Below are positions 8,370-16,458 of a stretch of DNA of 64,000 nucleotides, piece by piece (within the stretch, counting starts at the first letter, position 1; each line of letters starts with the position of its first letter). Source of the stretch: Actinophytocola glycyrrhizae (GTDB taxonomy: Bacteria > Actinomycetota > Actinomycetes > Mycobacteriales > Pseudonocardiaceae); NCBI RefSeq assembly GCF_042653545.1, contig NZ_JBHSIS010000003.1:372001-436000 (forward strand). Direction: 5' to 3'. The notes under the pieces were generated by a model. The model made no database searches. It had not been told where the DNA came from and worked only from the letters and a program-made list of their open reading frames with translations. The position numbers and the translations under genes are program-made.

Positions 8370-8798
8370 TCACGCGGACCTGCCGCGCAGGATCTCCAGT
8401 ACCTCGGCCATCTGACCGTCGAGCGCGTCGAACCGCCGACCCTGCGCGGCGAACCGCTCGTCGACTCTGGTGGTGAGGCCATCGACCCGGGTCGCCAGGC
8501 CGTCGACTCGAGTGGTCAGGGTCCCGACTTCGGTGCCGAGGGCGTCGACTCGGGTAGTGAGGCTGTCGACTCGAGTGGTCAGGGTCCCGACTTCGGTGCC
8601 GAGGGTGTCAACTCGGGTGGTGAGGTCGTTGACCTTGGTGCCGATGGCATCCACTCGGGTTGCGAGGCTGTCGAGCTTGGTCCTGGTCTCGCTTACGTCA
8701 TCCCTTGTCGCTTTGAGGATCTCGTGGATTGCCTCGATGTCGTTCCGGTTCTGCTTGTACTGGCGGTTCAGCTCTGCGGCTGTGGTGCGGAAGGCCAC
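8370..8798 (-). CDS. Coiled-coil protein with LTTRVD repeats
   Basis: 142 residues, ATG start. After a short N-terminal region (AAELNRQYKQNRNDIEAIHE), residues ~38-118 are a heptad-like array of TTRVD/LGTEVG units. One 21-residue block (TTRVDTLGTEVGTLTTRVDSL type) is repeated with few changes, visible in DNA as two ~63-bp copies. Predicted to be a long homo-oligomeric coiled coil without membrane segment or enzyme motif. Resembles small uncharacterised actinobacterial coiled-coil proteins. Repeat number may vary between strains. Confidence 0.7.
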   Translation of the reverse strand: MAFRTTAAELNRQYKQNRNDIEAIHEILKATRDDVSETRTKLDSLATRVDAIGTKVNDLTTRVDTLGTEVGTLTTRVDSLTTRVDALGTEVGTLTTRVDGLATRVDGLTTRVDERFAAQGRRFDALDGQMAEVLEILRGRSA

Positions 8799-8904
8799 GG
8801 GTCGGATCCTAACTACGGAGTGGCTGGACTGGGCGTCGTCGGATTTCTGCCGGTAGTGTGGCTACTCGTCGGTAGCTTCAGGGGTTCGTGGAGGGTGTTC
8901 TCGC

Positions 8905-10077
8905 ATGTCGGTGGGGCGGGAGTTCGATGTCGTGCTCTTCGGGGCCACCGGGTTCACCGGCGGTCTCACGGCCGAGTACCTGGCGGCGCATGCGCCCAAA
9001 GGCTGTCGGTGGGCGATCGCCGGTCGGTCCAGGGAGAAGCTCGTAGCGGTGCGCGAGCGGCTCGCCGAAATCAACCCCTTGTGTGCTGATCTCGAGTTGC
9101 TCGTCGCCGACGTCACCGACCGTGAGGCGTTGCGGGCCGTGGTCTCCCGTGGGCGGGTGGTCGTCACCACCGTCGGGCCCTATTTCCATCACGGGGAACC
9201 ACTTGTCGCGGTGTGCGCGGAGACCGGCACCGACTACCTCGACCTCACCGGTGAGCCCGAGTTCGTCGACCGGATGTACCTCGACCACCACGACACCGCT
9301 GTCGCGAGCGGAGCGCGGATCGTGCACTCCGCCGGGTTCGACTCCATTCCCTACGACCTCGGGGTGCTGTTCACCGTCGAGCAGCTGCCCGAGGGGGTGC
9401 CGGTGGATGTCCAGGGGTATGTCTCGGCCTCCGCCGGCTTCTCCGCGGGGACCTACCACTCCGCCATCACCGCGTTCTCCCGGCTGCGGGAGATGGCGGC
9501 CACCGCCAAGCGGCGCAGGCAGGTCGAGGACCGGCCGGAAGGGCGTGCCGTGCGCGGTGCCAGCGGCCGCCCCCGGTTCGAGAAGGACATCGGCGCCTGG
9601 GTGCTTCCCGCGCCCACCATCGACCCGCAGGTCGTGTTGCGGTCCGCACGTGCGCTGGAGCGGTACGGGCCCTCCTTCAGCTACGGGCACCACCTCGCGG
9701 TCAGGAAGCTGCCCGTCGCCGCCGGGATCGTCGGTGCGGTCGGGGCCGCGGTCGTGCTCGCGCAGGTGCCGCCCGCCAGGAAGTGGCTGCTGTCGCGCAT
9801 GGCCGCCGGGGACGGGCCCACTCAGGAACGCCGCGACAAGGCCTGGTTCCGGGTGCGGTTCGTCGGCACCGGTGGTGGCCGCCGGGTGGTCACCGAGGTG
9901 TCCGGGGGTGACCCCGGCTACGGGGAGACCGCCAAGATGCTCGCGGAGTCGGCGCTCTGCCTCGCCTTCGACGACCTGCCGAAGACCGCCGGGCAGGTGA
10001 CGACGGCCGTCGCCATGGGGGACAGGCTGATCGACCGGCTGGTGCGTGCCGGGCTGACGTTCCGGGTCGTGGCGTAG
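8905..10077 (+). CDS. Saccharopine dehydrogenase-like NAD(P)-dependent enoyl reductase family protein
   Basis: 390 residues, ATG with GGAGGG upstream at ~8890. N-terminal Rossmann motif VVLFGATGFTGGLTAEYLA (~10-28), IAGRSREKL, VTTVGPYFHHGEP and HSAGFDSIPYDLGV are the landmarks of the saccharopine-dehydrogenase-like family. That family includes mycobacterial trans-acting enoyl reductases (Rv2449c/Rv2953 type). The C-terminal half has a hydrophobic stretch near 273-292, suggesting membrane association. Likely an NADPH-dependent reductase in lipid modification; substrate unknown. Transcribed divergently from the coiled-coil gene. Confidence 0.78.
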   Translation: MSVGREFDVVLFGATGFTGGLTAEYLAAHAPKGCRWAIAGRSREKLVAVRERLAEINPLCADLELLVADVTDREALRAVVSRGRVVVTTVGPYFHHGEPLVAVCAETGTDYLDLTGEPEFVDRMYLDHHDTAVASGARIVHSAGFDSIPYDLGVLFTVEQLPEGVPVDVQGYVSASAGFSAGTYHSAITAFSRLREMAATAKRRRQVEDRPEGRAVRGASGRPRFEKDIGAWVLPAPTIDPQVVLRSARALERYGPSFSYGHHLAVRKLPVAAGIVGAVGAAVVLAQVPPARKWLLSRMAAGDGPTQERRDKAWFRVRFVGTGGGRRVVTEVSGGDPGYGETAKMLAESALCLAFDDLPKTAGQVTTAVAMGDRLIDRLVRAGLTFRVVA

Positions 10078-10142
10078 TCGCTGCGTTCATGGCGTCGATC
10101 GTGCCGCGTGCCGGCGGTCGGCGCCGCTGCCCGACGCGGATC

Positions 10143-10170
10143 TGTGGACAAGTCCGGCGGCTGTGGACAA
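10143..10170 (+). promoter_or_regulatory. Pair of DnaA-box-like sites
   Basis: Two copies of TGTGGACAA (reverse complement TTGTCCACA, the actinobacterial DnaA-box consensus), at 10143-10151 and 10162-10170, 19 bp apart and in the same orientation. They lie in the 190-bp gap between the reductase and the next small gene. Similar pairs occur at 26209-26235 and 34408-34435. Function inferred only from the consensus match. Confidence 0.45.
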
Positions 10171-10267
10171 CCGGCCGATCGGCGCCGGTTGACGCGGCGA
10201 ACTGTCGGTCGTCGGTGGTAGGGGGCCGGGAGAGGCCGCCGGCGGAGCTGGAGAGGGAGGCGGCCAG

Positions 10268-10639
10268 GTGATCTGGGTGTGGATCGGCGTCGCAGTGGTG
10301 CTGGTGGCGGCCGGGGCGCTCGTGCCGGTGCTGTCCGGTCGCGACCACCGGCTGCGCAGCAACGACGAGGCGGTCGCGGCGCGCTCGCGGTACCACCAGC
10401 TCGGCCACTACGTCGAGGACGGCGTCGAACAGCTCGACGACGAAAAGGCCATGGCACTACTGCGAACGGCCCATGAGCGTTACAACACGACGGGCGCGGC
10501 GCTGGCCAGGGCCACAACGGAGGAGGACTTCCTGCTCGCGCTGCGAATCGCCGAGGAAGGGCTCACCGCGGTGGCGGACGCCTATGCCCTGATCGGGCGA
10601 AGCGGCCCGAGAATCACGAAACAACGACGTCACAAATGA
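10268..10639 (+). CDS. Small membrane-anchored protein of unknown function
   Basis: 123 residues from GTG 10268, preceded by GGGAGG at 10255-10260. Residues ~2-22 (IWVWIGVAVVLVAAGALVPVL) form one membrane anchor. The rest is a charged cytoplasmic helical domain (RYHQLGHYVEDGVEQLDDEKAMALLRTAHERYN and EEDFLLALRIAEEGLTAV). No family recognised. The good RBS and codon bias argue that it is real. Confidence 0.65.
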   Translation: MIWVWIGVAVVLVAAGALVPVLSGRDHRLRSNDEAVAARSRYHQLGHYVEDGVEQLDDEKAMALLRTAHERYNTTGAALARATTEEDFLLALRIAEEGLTAVADAYALIGRSGPRITKQRRHK

Positions 10640-10816
10640 CCACACCGCACGCGAGCGATCACTTTCGGTACTAGTCTGCGCGGGCTCGAAGAACGATTGG
10701 GTCACGCGGGTCTACGCGGCGGTAGCACTTCCGCGACCGCAGAGTACGGTCTCGCCAATAAGTCGGCGTTCGGCACTTGGCCGGGCGTGTCAATGTGAAG
10801 GCGGAGGGAGAAAGCC
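10640..10816. promoter_or_regulatory. Leader region upstream of nucleoside transporter operon
   Basis: 177 bp with no gene. Candidate -10 elements are TAGTCT near 10673 and TACGGT near 10746; which is used cannot be decided. The ribosome-binding site GGAGGGA at 10803-10809 precedes the TTG start. I do not recognise a riboswitch. Confidence 0.35.
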
Positions 10817-11968
10817 TTGCGCTTCAAGCGGGGAGTCGCGGTCACCGCGATCGCGCTGACCAGCGTGCTGTCCGTGGTCGGGTGTGCGAAGGATTCGGGA
10901 TCCTCGAACGGCTCCGGCGGCGGTAACAACGCCGCGGGCTGCAAGACCGTGGACAAGCCGGCGGCCGCGTCCGCAGGGACGACGACCAGCGAAGCCGCGA
11001 CCGAGGCGGACGGCAGCGCGCTCAAGGTCGGGCTGGCATTCGACATCGGCGGCCGTGGCGACGCGTCGTTCAACGACTCGGCAGCGGCCGGCCTTGACCA
11101 GGCCATCGCCGAGATCGGTGTGAAGAAGGAGAACACCAAGGAGCTCACCGCCACCGACCAGGAGAGCGAGGACGCCAAGCTGACGCGTCTGCGCCAGCTG
11201 GCGCAGGAGGGCCACAACCCGATCGTCAGCGTGGGCTTCGCCTACTCCGACGCGACCGCCAAGATCGCCGCCGAGTTCCCGAACACCCAGTTCGCCGTGG
11301 TCGACGGTTTCGTCGAGAACGCGCCGGCGAACGTCACGTTCCTGGGCTTCGCCGAGCACGAGGGCTCGTTCCTCGTGGGTGTCATCGCGGCGCTGAAGAG
11401 CGAGAGCTGCACCATCGGCTTCGTCGGCGGCGTGAACGTGCCGCTGATCCAGAAGTTCCAGGCCGGTTTCGAGCAGGGTGTGAAGACCGTGGCGCCCGAC
11501 GCCGAGGTCGTCTCGAAGTACATCACCGAGGCGGGTGACCTCACCGGCTTCGCCGACGCCCCGAAGGGCCAGGTCGCCGCGAAGGGCCTGATCGACCAGG
11601 GCGCGGACGTCGTCTACCACGCCGCGGGTGCTTCCGGTAAGGGTGTGTTCGCCGCCGCGAAGGAGGCGAACGTGATGGCCATCGGCGTCGACTCCGACCA
11701 GTACAACCAGAAGACGGTCGCCGAGTACAAGGACGTCATCATCACGTCCATGCTCAAGCGCGTCGACGTCGCGGTGTTCGACTACATCGCCGCGGTCGCC
11801 GCGAACGACCTCGCCAGCCTGCCGCCGGTCTTCGACCTGAAGGTCGACGGCGTCGGCTACTCGACGTCGGGCGGCAAGATCGACGACGAGACCAAGAGCT
11901 GGGCCGAGGCGTACAAGCAGCAGATCATCGAGGGTGAGATCGAGGTCTCGGACGCTCCGAGCAGCTGA
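10817..11968 (+). CDS. BMP-family substrate-binding lipoprotein of a nucleoside ABC transporter
   Basis: 383 residues from TTG 10817 (RBS GGAGGGA). Signal peptide RFKRGVAVTAIALTSVLSVVGC with a lipobox ending at Cys ~23, then a Ser/Gly/Thr-rich linker. The BMP fold follows: GLAFDIGGRGDASFNDSAAAGLDQA (~73), PIVSVGFAYSDAT, FVGGVNVPLIQKFQAGFEQG, VVYHAAGASGKGVF, AIGVDSDQYNQ and IITSMLKRVDVAVFDYI. This family (PnrA/BmpA/NupN type) binds nucleosides. The downstream ATPase and two permeases, then cdd and deoA, support nucleoside uptake. Confidence 0.9.
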   Translation: MRFKRGVAVTAIALTSVLSVVGCAKDSGSSNGSGGGNNAAGCKTVDKPAAASAGTTTSEAATEADGSALKVGLAFDIGGRGDASFNDSAAAGLDQAIAEIGVKKENTKELTATDQESEDAKLTRLRQLAQEGHNPIVSVGFAYSDATAKIAAEFPNTQFAVVDGFVENAPANVTFLGFAEHEGSFLVGVIAALKSESCTIGFVGGVNVPLIQKFQAGFEQGVKTVAPDAEVVSKYITEAGDLTGFADAPKGQVAAKGLIDQGADVVYHAAGASGKGVFAAAKEANVMAIGVDSDQYNQKTVAEYKDVIITSMLKRVDVAVFDYIAAVAANDLASLPPVFDLKVDGVGYSTSGGKIDDETKSWAEAYKQQIIEGEIEVSDAPSS

Positions 11969-12050
11969 CGAGCCCGAAGAGTGTGACGCCCGTGGGTGTG
12001 CGGTCGAGCAGCCGCGCACCCACGGGTCTTTCCTGTGAGGAAGGGTCTCC

Positions 12051-13640
12051 ATGACCGACACCGAGGTCGACACGGTGGCCGACGCGGACGCGCGACCCGT
12101 GCCCGCGGTCGTGCTCGCCGGCATCACGAAACGGTTCCCCGGCGTCGTCGCCAACAGCGACGTCGACCTGACCGTCGAGACGGGCGAGGTGCACGCGCTC
12201 TGCGGCGAGAACGGGGCGGGCAAGTCCACCCTGATGAAGATCCTGTACGGGATGCAGCCCCCGGACGAGGGCACCATCACGGTGCACGGCGAGCAGGTCC
12301 GGTTCCGGTCCCCCGCCGACGCGATCAGGGCTGGCATCGGCATGGTGCACCAGCACTTCATGCTCGCCGACAACCTGACCGTGCTCGAGAACGTCGTGCT
12401 CGGCGCCGAGAACCTGTACGGGATCGGCAAGCGGGCCAGAGCGAGAGTGCGTGAGCTGGCCGGCTCGGTCGGCCTGGAGCAGGACCCGTCGACGCTGGTC
12501 GAACGCCTCGGCGTGGCCGACCGGCAGCGCGTGGAGATCCTCAAGGTCCTCTACCGGGGCGCGCGGATCGTCATCCTCGACGAGCCGACCGCGGTGCTCG
12601 TCCCCCAGGAGGTCGACGAGCTGTTCGACACGCTGCGGACGATGCGCGCGGACGGCTACACCTTCCTCTTCATCTCCCACAAGCTCGACGAGGTCCGGGC
12701 CATCGCGGACTCGATCACCGTGATCCGCCGCGGCACGACCGTCGGCACGGTCGCCCCGGACACGGTCACCTCCCGCCAGCTCGCCGAGATGATGGTCGGC
12801 TCGGAGCTGCCGAGCCCGGAGACCCGCACGTCGACGGTCACCGAGAACGAGGTCCTGCAGGTCCAGGGCCTCACGCTGGAGGCACCGGACGGCCGCCGCA
12901 TCCTCGACGACCTGCACCTCGTGGTCCGGTCGGGCGAGGTGCTCGGCATCGCGGGTGTCGAGGGCAACGGGCAGACCGAGCTGGTCGAGACGCTCATGGG
13001 CATCCGCAGGGCCGCCGCCGGGCGGGTGCTGCTGAACGGCCGCAACCTGACCAGGGCGGGCACCCTGGCCCGCCGCGAGGCCGGCATCGGCTACATCCCC
13101 GAGGACCGCACCCGCCACGGCCTGCTGCTCACCGAGCCGCTGTGGGCGAACCGCATCCTCGGCTACCAGACCAGGAAACCCACGGCGCGCGGCGCGTTCC
13201 TGGACATCGCGGGCGCCCGCGAGGACACGCGGCGGATCGTCGAGGAGTTCGACGTCCGCACCCCCGGCATCGAGGTCACGGCCGCGTCCCTGTCCGGCGG
13301 CAACCAGCAGAAACTGGTGATCGGCCGCGAGCTGTCCGGTGACCCGGTGCTGCTGATCGCCTCCCACCCGACCCGCGGCGTCGACGTGGGCGCGCAGGCC
13401 GCGATCTGGGACCACATCCGCAACGCCCGCGCCGCGGGCCTCGCCGTGCTGCTCGTGTCGGCCGACCTCGACGAGCTGATCGGCCTGTCCGACTCGATCA
13501 AGGTCATGCTGCGCGGCAGGTTCGTCGCCGACGCCGACCCCACGACCGTGACGCCGGAGGACCTGGGGTCCGCGATGACCGGTGCCGCCGTGGTGGACGA
13601 TTCGGGCGCGCTGGTGACGGAGACCGGAGGTACCCCATGA
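12051..13640 (+). CDS. Nucleoside/sugar ABC transporter ATP-binding protein (two fused ATPase domains)
   Basis: 529 residues, ATG with GAGGAAGGG upstream. Two ABC domains in tandem. Domain 1 has Walker A GENGAGKSTLMK (~53) and Walker B IVILDEPTAVL (~175). Its signature region is VADRQRVEILKVL, a degenerate form typical of RbsA-like proteins. Domain 2 has a degenerate Walker A (VEGNGQTELVETLMG), the signature LSGGNQQKLVIGREL (~413) and LLIASHPTRGVDVGAQ. Energises the transporter with the BMP lipoprotein and the two permeases downstream. Stop overlaps the next ATG (13637-13640). Confidence 0.92.
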   Translation: MTDTEVDTVADADARPVPAVVLAGITKRFPGVVANSDVDLTVETGEVHALCGENGAGKSTLMKILYGMQPPDEGTITVHGEQVRFRSPADAIRAGIGMVHQHFMLADNLTVLENVVLGAENLYGIGKRARARVRELAGSVGLEQDPSTLVERLGVADRQRVEILKVLYRGARIVILDEPTAVLVPQEVDELFDTLRTMRADGYTFLFISHKLDEVRAIADSITVIRRGTTVGTVAPDTVTSRQLAEMMVGSELPSPETRTSTVTENEVLQVQGLTLEAPDGRRILDDLHLVVRSGEVLGIAGVEGNGQTELVETLMGIRRAAAGRVLLNGRNLTRAGTLARREAGIGYIPEDRTRHGLLLTEPLWANRILGYQTRKPTARGAFLDIAGAREDTRRIVEEFDVRTPGIEVTAASLSGGNQQKLVIGRELSGDPVLLIASHPTRGVDVGAQAAIWDHIRNARAAGLAVLLVSADLDELIGLSDSIKVMLRGRFVADADPTTVTPEDLGSAMTGAAVVDDSGALVTETGGTP

Positions 13641-14725
13641 ACTCCCGGCTGCGCTCGTCGCTGCTGGCACCCGTCCTCGCGGTCGTCTTCGCCGCGGTGC
13701 TGTGCGCGATCGCGCTGCTCGCCTCCGGGGCCAACCCGGCGGAGGCGCTCGGTGTGATGATCGGCCAGGTCGGCGAGGGCCAGGTCGCGGTCGACATCGT
13801 CAACTCGACGGCCATCTACATGCTGGCCGCGCTGGCCGCCGCCATCGGCTTCCAGATGAACCTGCTGAACATCGGGATCGAGGGCCAGTACCGGGTCGGT
13901 GCGCTGGTCGCGGCCATCGTGGGCAGCGCGATCGTGCTGCCGCCCGTGCTGCACTGGCTGGTGATCCTCGTGGTCGCGGCCGCAGCGGGCGCCGCGTGGG
14001 CGACACTGCCCGCGATCCTGAAGGTCACGCGCGGGGTGCACGAGGTGCTCTCCACGATCATGATGAACGCGATCGCGTTCGGTCTTGCCGCCTACCTGAT
14101 CCGCCGCGACCAGTTCGGCATCCTCATCGGCAACAACGTCTCGACCGAGCCGCTCCCCGAGTCCGCCCAGGTCCCCGGCATCGAGCTGGGTGACCGCGGC
14201 ACGGTCTTCGGCCTGGTGTTCCTCGCGGTCGTCGCGGCCGCGGTGTACGGCGTGGTGATGAACCGGACCCGGTTCGGGTTCGAGCTGAAGGCGTCGGGCC
14301 TTTCGCCGACCGCCGCGGCGGCCGGTGGCGTGAACGCCAAGAAGATGATCGTGGTGTCGCTGCTGGTGTCCGGTGCGGTCGCCGGCCTGGTCGGCATGCC
14401 GGAGATCCTGGGCCGCGACCACGCGTACACGCTGAACTTCGCGTCCGGCTACGGCTTCGCGGGCATCGGCATCGCACTGCTCGGCCGCAACCACCCGGTG
14501 GGCATCGCGTTCGGGGCGCTCCTGTGGGCGTTCCTGGAGAAGGCGAAGGGCGCGCTGGACAACGTGGGTGTGCCGAGGGAGATCGCGACGATCATGCAGG
14601 GCGCGATCGTCCTGTCGGTTGTCGTCGCGTACGAGATCGTGAAGCGGATGGAGCTGGCCGCCGAGCAGCGGCGCGTCGGCCAGGCCACGGGCACCGCGGT
14701 CGAGCCGGAGGGGGCTGCCAAGTGA
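13637..14725 (+). CDS. Nucleoside ABC transporter permease (first)
   Basis: 362 residues, ATG in the ATGA overlap with the ATPase gene. Polytopic: about eight to ten hydrophobic segments, beginning LLAPVLAVVFAAVLCAIALLASG. It carries the branched-chain/ribose-type permease signature AAAIGFQMNLLNIGIEGQYRVGALVAAIVG (~68-98) and the coupling-helix motif LKASGLSPTAAAAGGVN (~217). Pairs with the permease encoded immediately downstream to form the transmembrane channel of the nucleoside importer. The stop overlaps the GTG of the next gene. Confidence 0.9.
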   Translation: MNSRLRSSLLAPVLAVVFAAVLCAIALLASGANPAEALGVMIGQVGEGQVAVDIVNSTAIYMLAALAAAIGFQMNLLNIGIEGQYRVGALVAAIVGSAIVLPPVLHWLVILVVAAAAGAAWATLPAILKVTRGVHEVLSTIMMNAIAFGLAAYLIRRDQFGILIGNNVSTEPLPESAQVPGIELGDRGTVFGLVFLAVVAAAVYGVVMNRTRFGFELKASGLSPTAAAAGGVNAKKMIVVSLLVSGAVAGLVGMPEILGRDHAYTLNFASGYGFAGIGIALLGRNHPVGIAFGALLWAFLEKAKGALDNVGVPREIATIMQGAIVLSVVVAYEIVKRMELAAEQRRVGQATGTAVEPEGAAK

Positions 14726-16002
14726 GCATCGCGGACGTGCGGTCTGCTTCTCCGGCAGGCATGACGGTGACACCGCCGCCGCGCAGGCGGGCGGTGCCGG
14801 GCTGGGCGATGTTCGTGTTCGGCATCGTCGCGGTGGTCGGTGTGCTGGCCACCACCTCGTTCCTGACCGGCGAACCGGCGCTGACGTCGTCGTCGACGAT
14901 GCAGAACACGGTCACGCTCGGCCTGCCGATCCTCCTCTGCGGTCTCGGCGGCATCTGGGCCGAGCGTTCCGGCATGATCAACATCGGGCTCGAGGGCATG
15001 ATGATCCTCGGCACCTGGGGCGCGGCGTGGGCAGGCGTGCTGGGGCTCGGCCCGTACGGTTCGGTGCTGTTCGGCGCGATCTTCGGTGCGCTCGGCGGTG
15101 CGCTCCACGCCATCGCGACCGTGTCCTTCGGCGTCAACCACATCGTGTCCGGGGTGGCGATCAACCTGCTCGGCGCCGGTGTCGCGAAGTACCTGTCGAC
15201 GCTGATCTTCGCGCCGCTGTCGGACAACCCGCGTGACTCGCCGCCGATCGACCGGTTCGACACCTTCTCCGCGCAGGGCCTGGCGGACTGGCTCGGTGAG
15301 CTGGAGTCCGAGCAGCGCGCGGTGATCTCCGACGTGGCCGGCCTGCTGCGTGGTCTGGTGACGCGGGTGTCGCCGATGCTGATCATCGGCATCCTGCTGG
15401 TGTTCGCGACCTACCTCGTGCTGTGGCGCACCAGGTTCGGGCTGCGGCTGCGGTCGTGCGGCGAGAACCCGGTCGCGGCCGAGTCGCTCGGCGTGAACGT
15501 CTACCTGCACAAGTACATCGCGGTGATCGCGTCCGGCGCGCTGGCAGGCATCGGTGGCGCCGCGCTGGTGCTCGGTTCGAGCCCCTCGATCTACTCGGAG
15601 GGCCAGACGGCGAACCGCGGCTTCATCGGCCTCGCCGCGATGATCTTCGGCAACTGGCGGCCGGGCGGCACCCTCGCCGGCGCGGGCCTGTTCGGTTACG
15701 CGGACGGCCTGCGGCTGTCGTCGGGCCCGGAGACGGTGCACGCGCTGCTGTACGCGGCGGTGATCTGCGCCGGTCTGCTGGTGATCTGGCAGCTGTTCCG
15801 CCGCAAGTGGACGACGGCCGCGCTCGCCGGGGTGGGCGCCGTCGCCGTCTATGCGCTGTACTACGCGACGGACGAGCTGCCCTCGGAGTTCCTGCCGTAC
15901 ACGCCGCACATCATCACGTTGGTGGTGCTGGCGCTGGCCGCGCAGCGACTGCGGCCACCGGCGGCGAACGGCATGCCATACCGGCGAGGTGAAGGTGACT
16001 GA
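14722..16002 (+). CDS. Nucleoside ABC transporter permease (second)
   Basis: 426 residues from GTG 14722 (GTGA overlap with the first permease). A ~30-residue hydrophilic N-terminus precedes WAMFVFGIVAVVGVLATTSFL. The core has GGIWAERSGMINIGLEGMMILGTWGAAWAG (~75-104), the paralogue of the NIGIEGQY motif in the first permease, the coupling motif LRSCGENPVAAESLGVN, and ANRGFIGLAAMIFGNWRPGG. The C-terminus has further hydrophobic segments (LLYAAVICAGLLVIWQLF, HIITLVVLALAAQRL). Together with the first permease it forms the membrane domain. Confidence 0.9.
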   Translation: MSIADVRSASPAGMTVTPPPRRRAVPGWAMFVFGIVAVVGVLATTSFLTGEPALTSSSTMQNTVTLGLPILLCGLGGIWAERSGMINIGLEGMMILGTWGAAWAGVLGLGPYGSVLFGAIFGALGGALHAIATVSFGVNHIVSGVAINLLGAGVAKYLSTLIFAPLSDNPRDSPPIDRFDTFSAQGLADWLGELESEQRAVISDVAGLLRGLVTRVSPMLIIGILLVFATYLVLWRTRFGLRLRSCGENPVAAESLGVNVYLHKYIAVIASGALAGIGGAALVLGSSPSIYSEGQTANRGFIGLAAMIFGNWRPGGTLAGAGLFGYADGLRLSSGPETVHALLYAAVICAGLLVIWQLFRRKWTTAALAGVGAVAVYALYYATDELPSEFLPYTPHIITLVVLALAAQRLRPPAANGMPYRRGEGD

Positions 16003-16013
16003 GCAGCTTGACC

Positions 16014-16073
16014 GAGCGCGGCTTGCGGGAGTGGACATCGTGACAGAGCGCGGCTTGCGGAGCGAGCATCGTG
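16014..16073 (+). repeat. Imperfect tandem duplication in the cdd leader
   Basis: GAGCGCGGCTTGCGG occurs exactly at 16014-16028 and 16046-16060. Each copy is followed by a variable stretch and then CATCGTG (16036-16042 and 16067-16073), giving a ~31-32-bp unit present twice. The second CATCGTG contains the start codon of cdd. The GTG in the first copy (16040) is out of frame with cdd and meets a stop after 12 codons. Confidence 0.75.
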
Positions 16074-16454
16074 GTTGACTGGGAGAAGTTGAGGGCCGCG
16101 GCCGTGGAGGCGGCTCAGGTCGCGTACTGCCCGTACTCCGGCCTGCAGGTCGGGGCGGCGGCGGTGTGCGACGACGGCCGGATCGTGACCGGCTGCAACA
16201 TCGAGAACGCCTCCTACGGCGTCGGCCTGTGCGCGGAGTGCACGATGGCTGGCCAGCTGCACCTGACGGGCGGCGGCCGGTTCGTGGCGGTGGCGTGCCG
16301 TTCCGGTACGGGTGACCTGCTGATGCCGTGCGGCCGGTGCAGGCAGATCCTGTACGAGTTCGGCGGCGCGGACTGCCTCATGGACACGCCGGACGGCCCC
16401 CTGCCGATGTCGGCGGTGCTGCCGCACGCGTTCGGCCCGGCTGATCTACCGTGA
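16071..16454 (+). CDS. cdd: Cytidine deaminase
   Basis: 127 residues, GTG start. Has YCPYSGLQVGAAAV (~19-32), the catalytic CAECTMAGQL (zinc-binding Cys and catalytic Glu, ~57-66) and the zinc-binding PCGRCRQILYEFGG (~88-101). Length is typical of homotetrameric Cdd. Converts cytidine and deoxycytidine to uridine and deoxyuridine. Lies 68 bp after the nucleoside permease and 4 bp before deoA. The start is preceded by a duplicated segment rather than a strong Shine-Dalgarno sequence. Confidence 0.93.
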   Translation: MVDWEKLRAAAVEAAQVAYCPYSGLQVGAAAVCDDGRIVTGCNIENASYGVGLCAECTMAGQLHLTGGGRFVAVACRSGTGDLLMPCGRCRQILYEFGGADCLMDTPDGPLPMSAVLPHAFGPADLP

Positions 16455-16458
16455 CACG

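Noticed and set aside
10790..13670. Long minus-strand open frames opposite the BMP lipoprotein and ABC ATPase genes
   Set aside because: Plus-strand proteins carry complete lipobox, Walker and signature motifs; the antisense frames have no recognisable domain or RBS.
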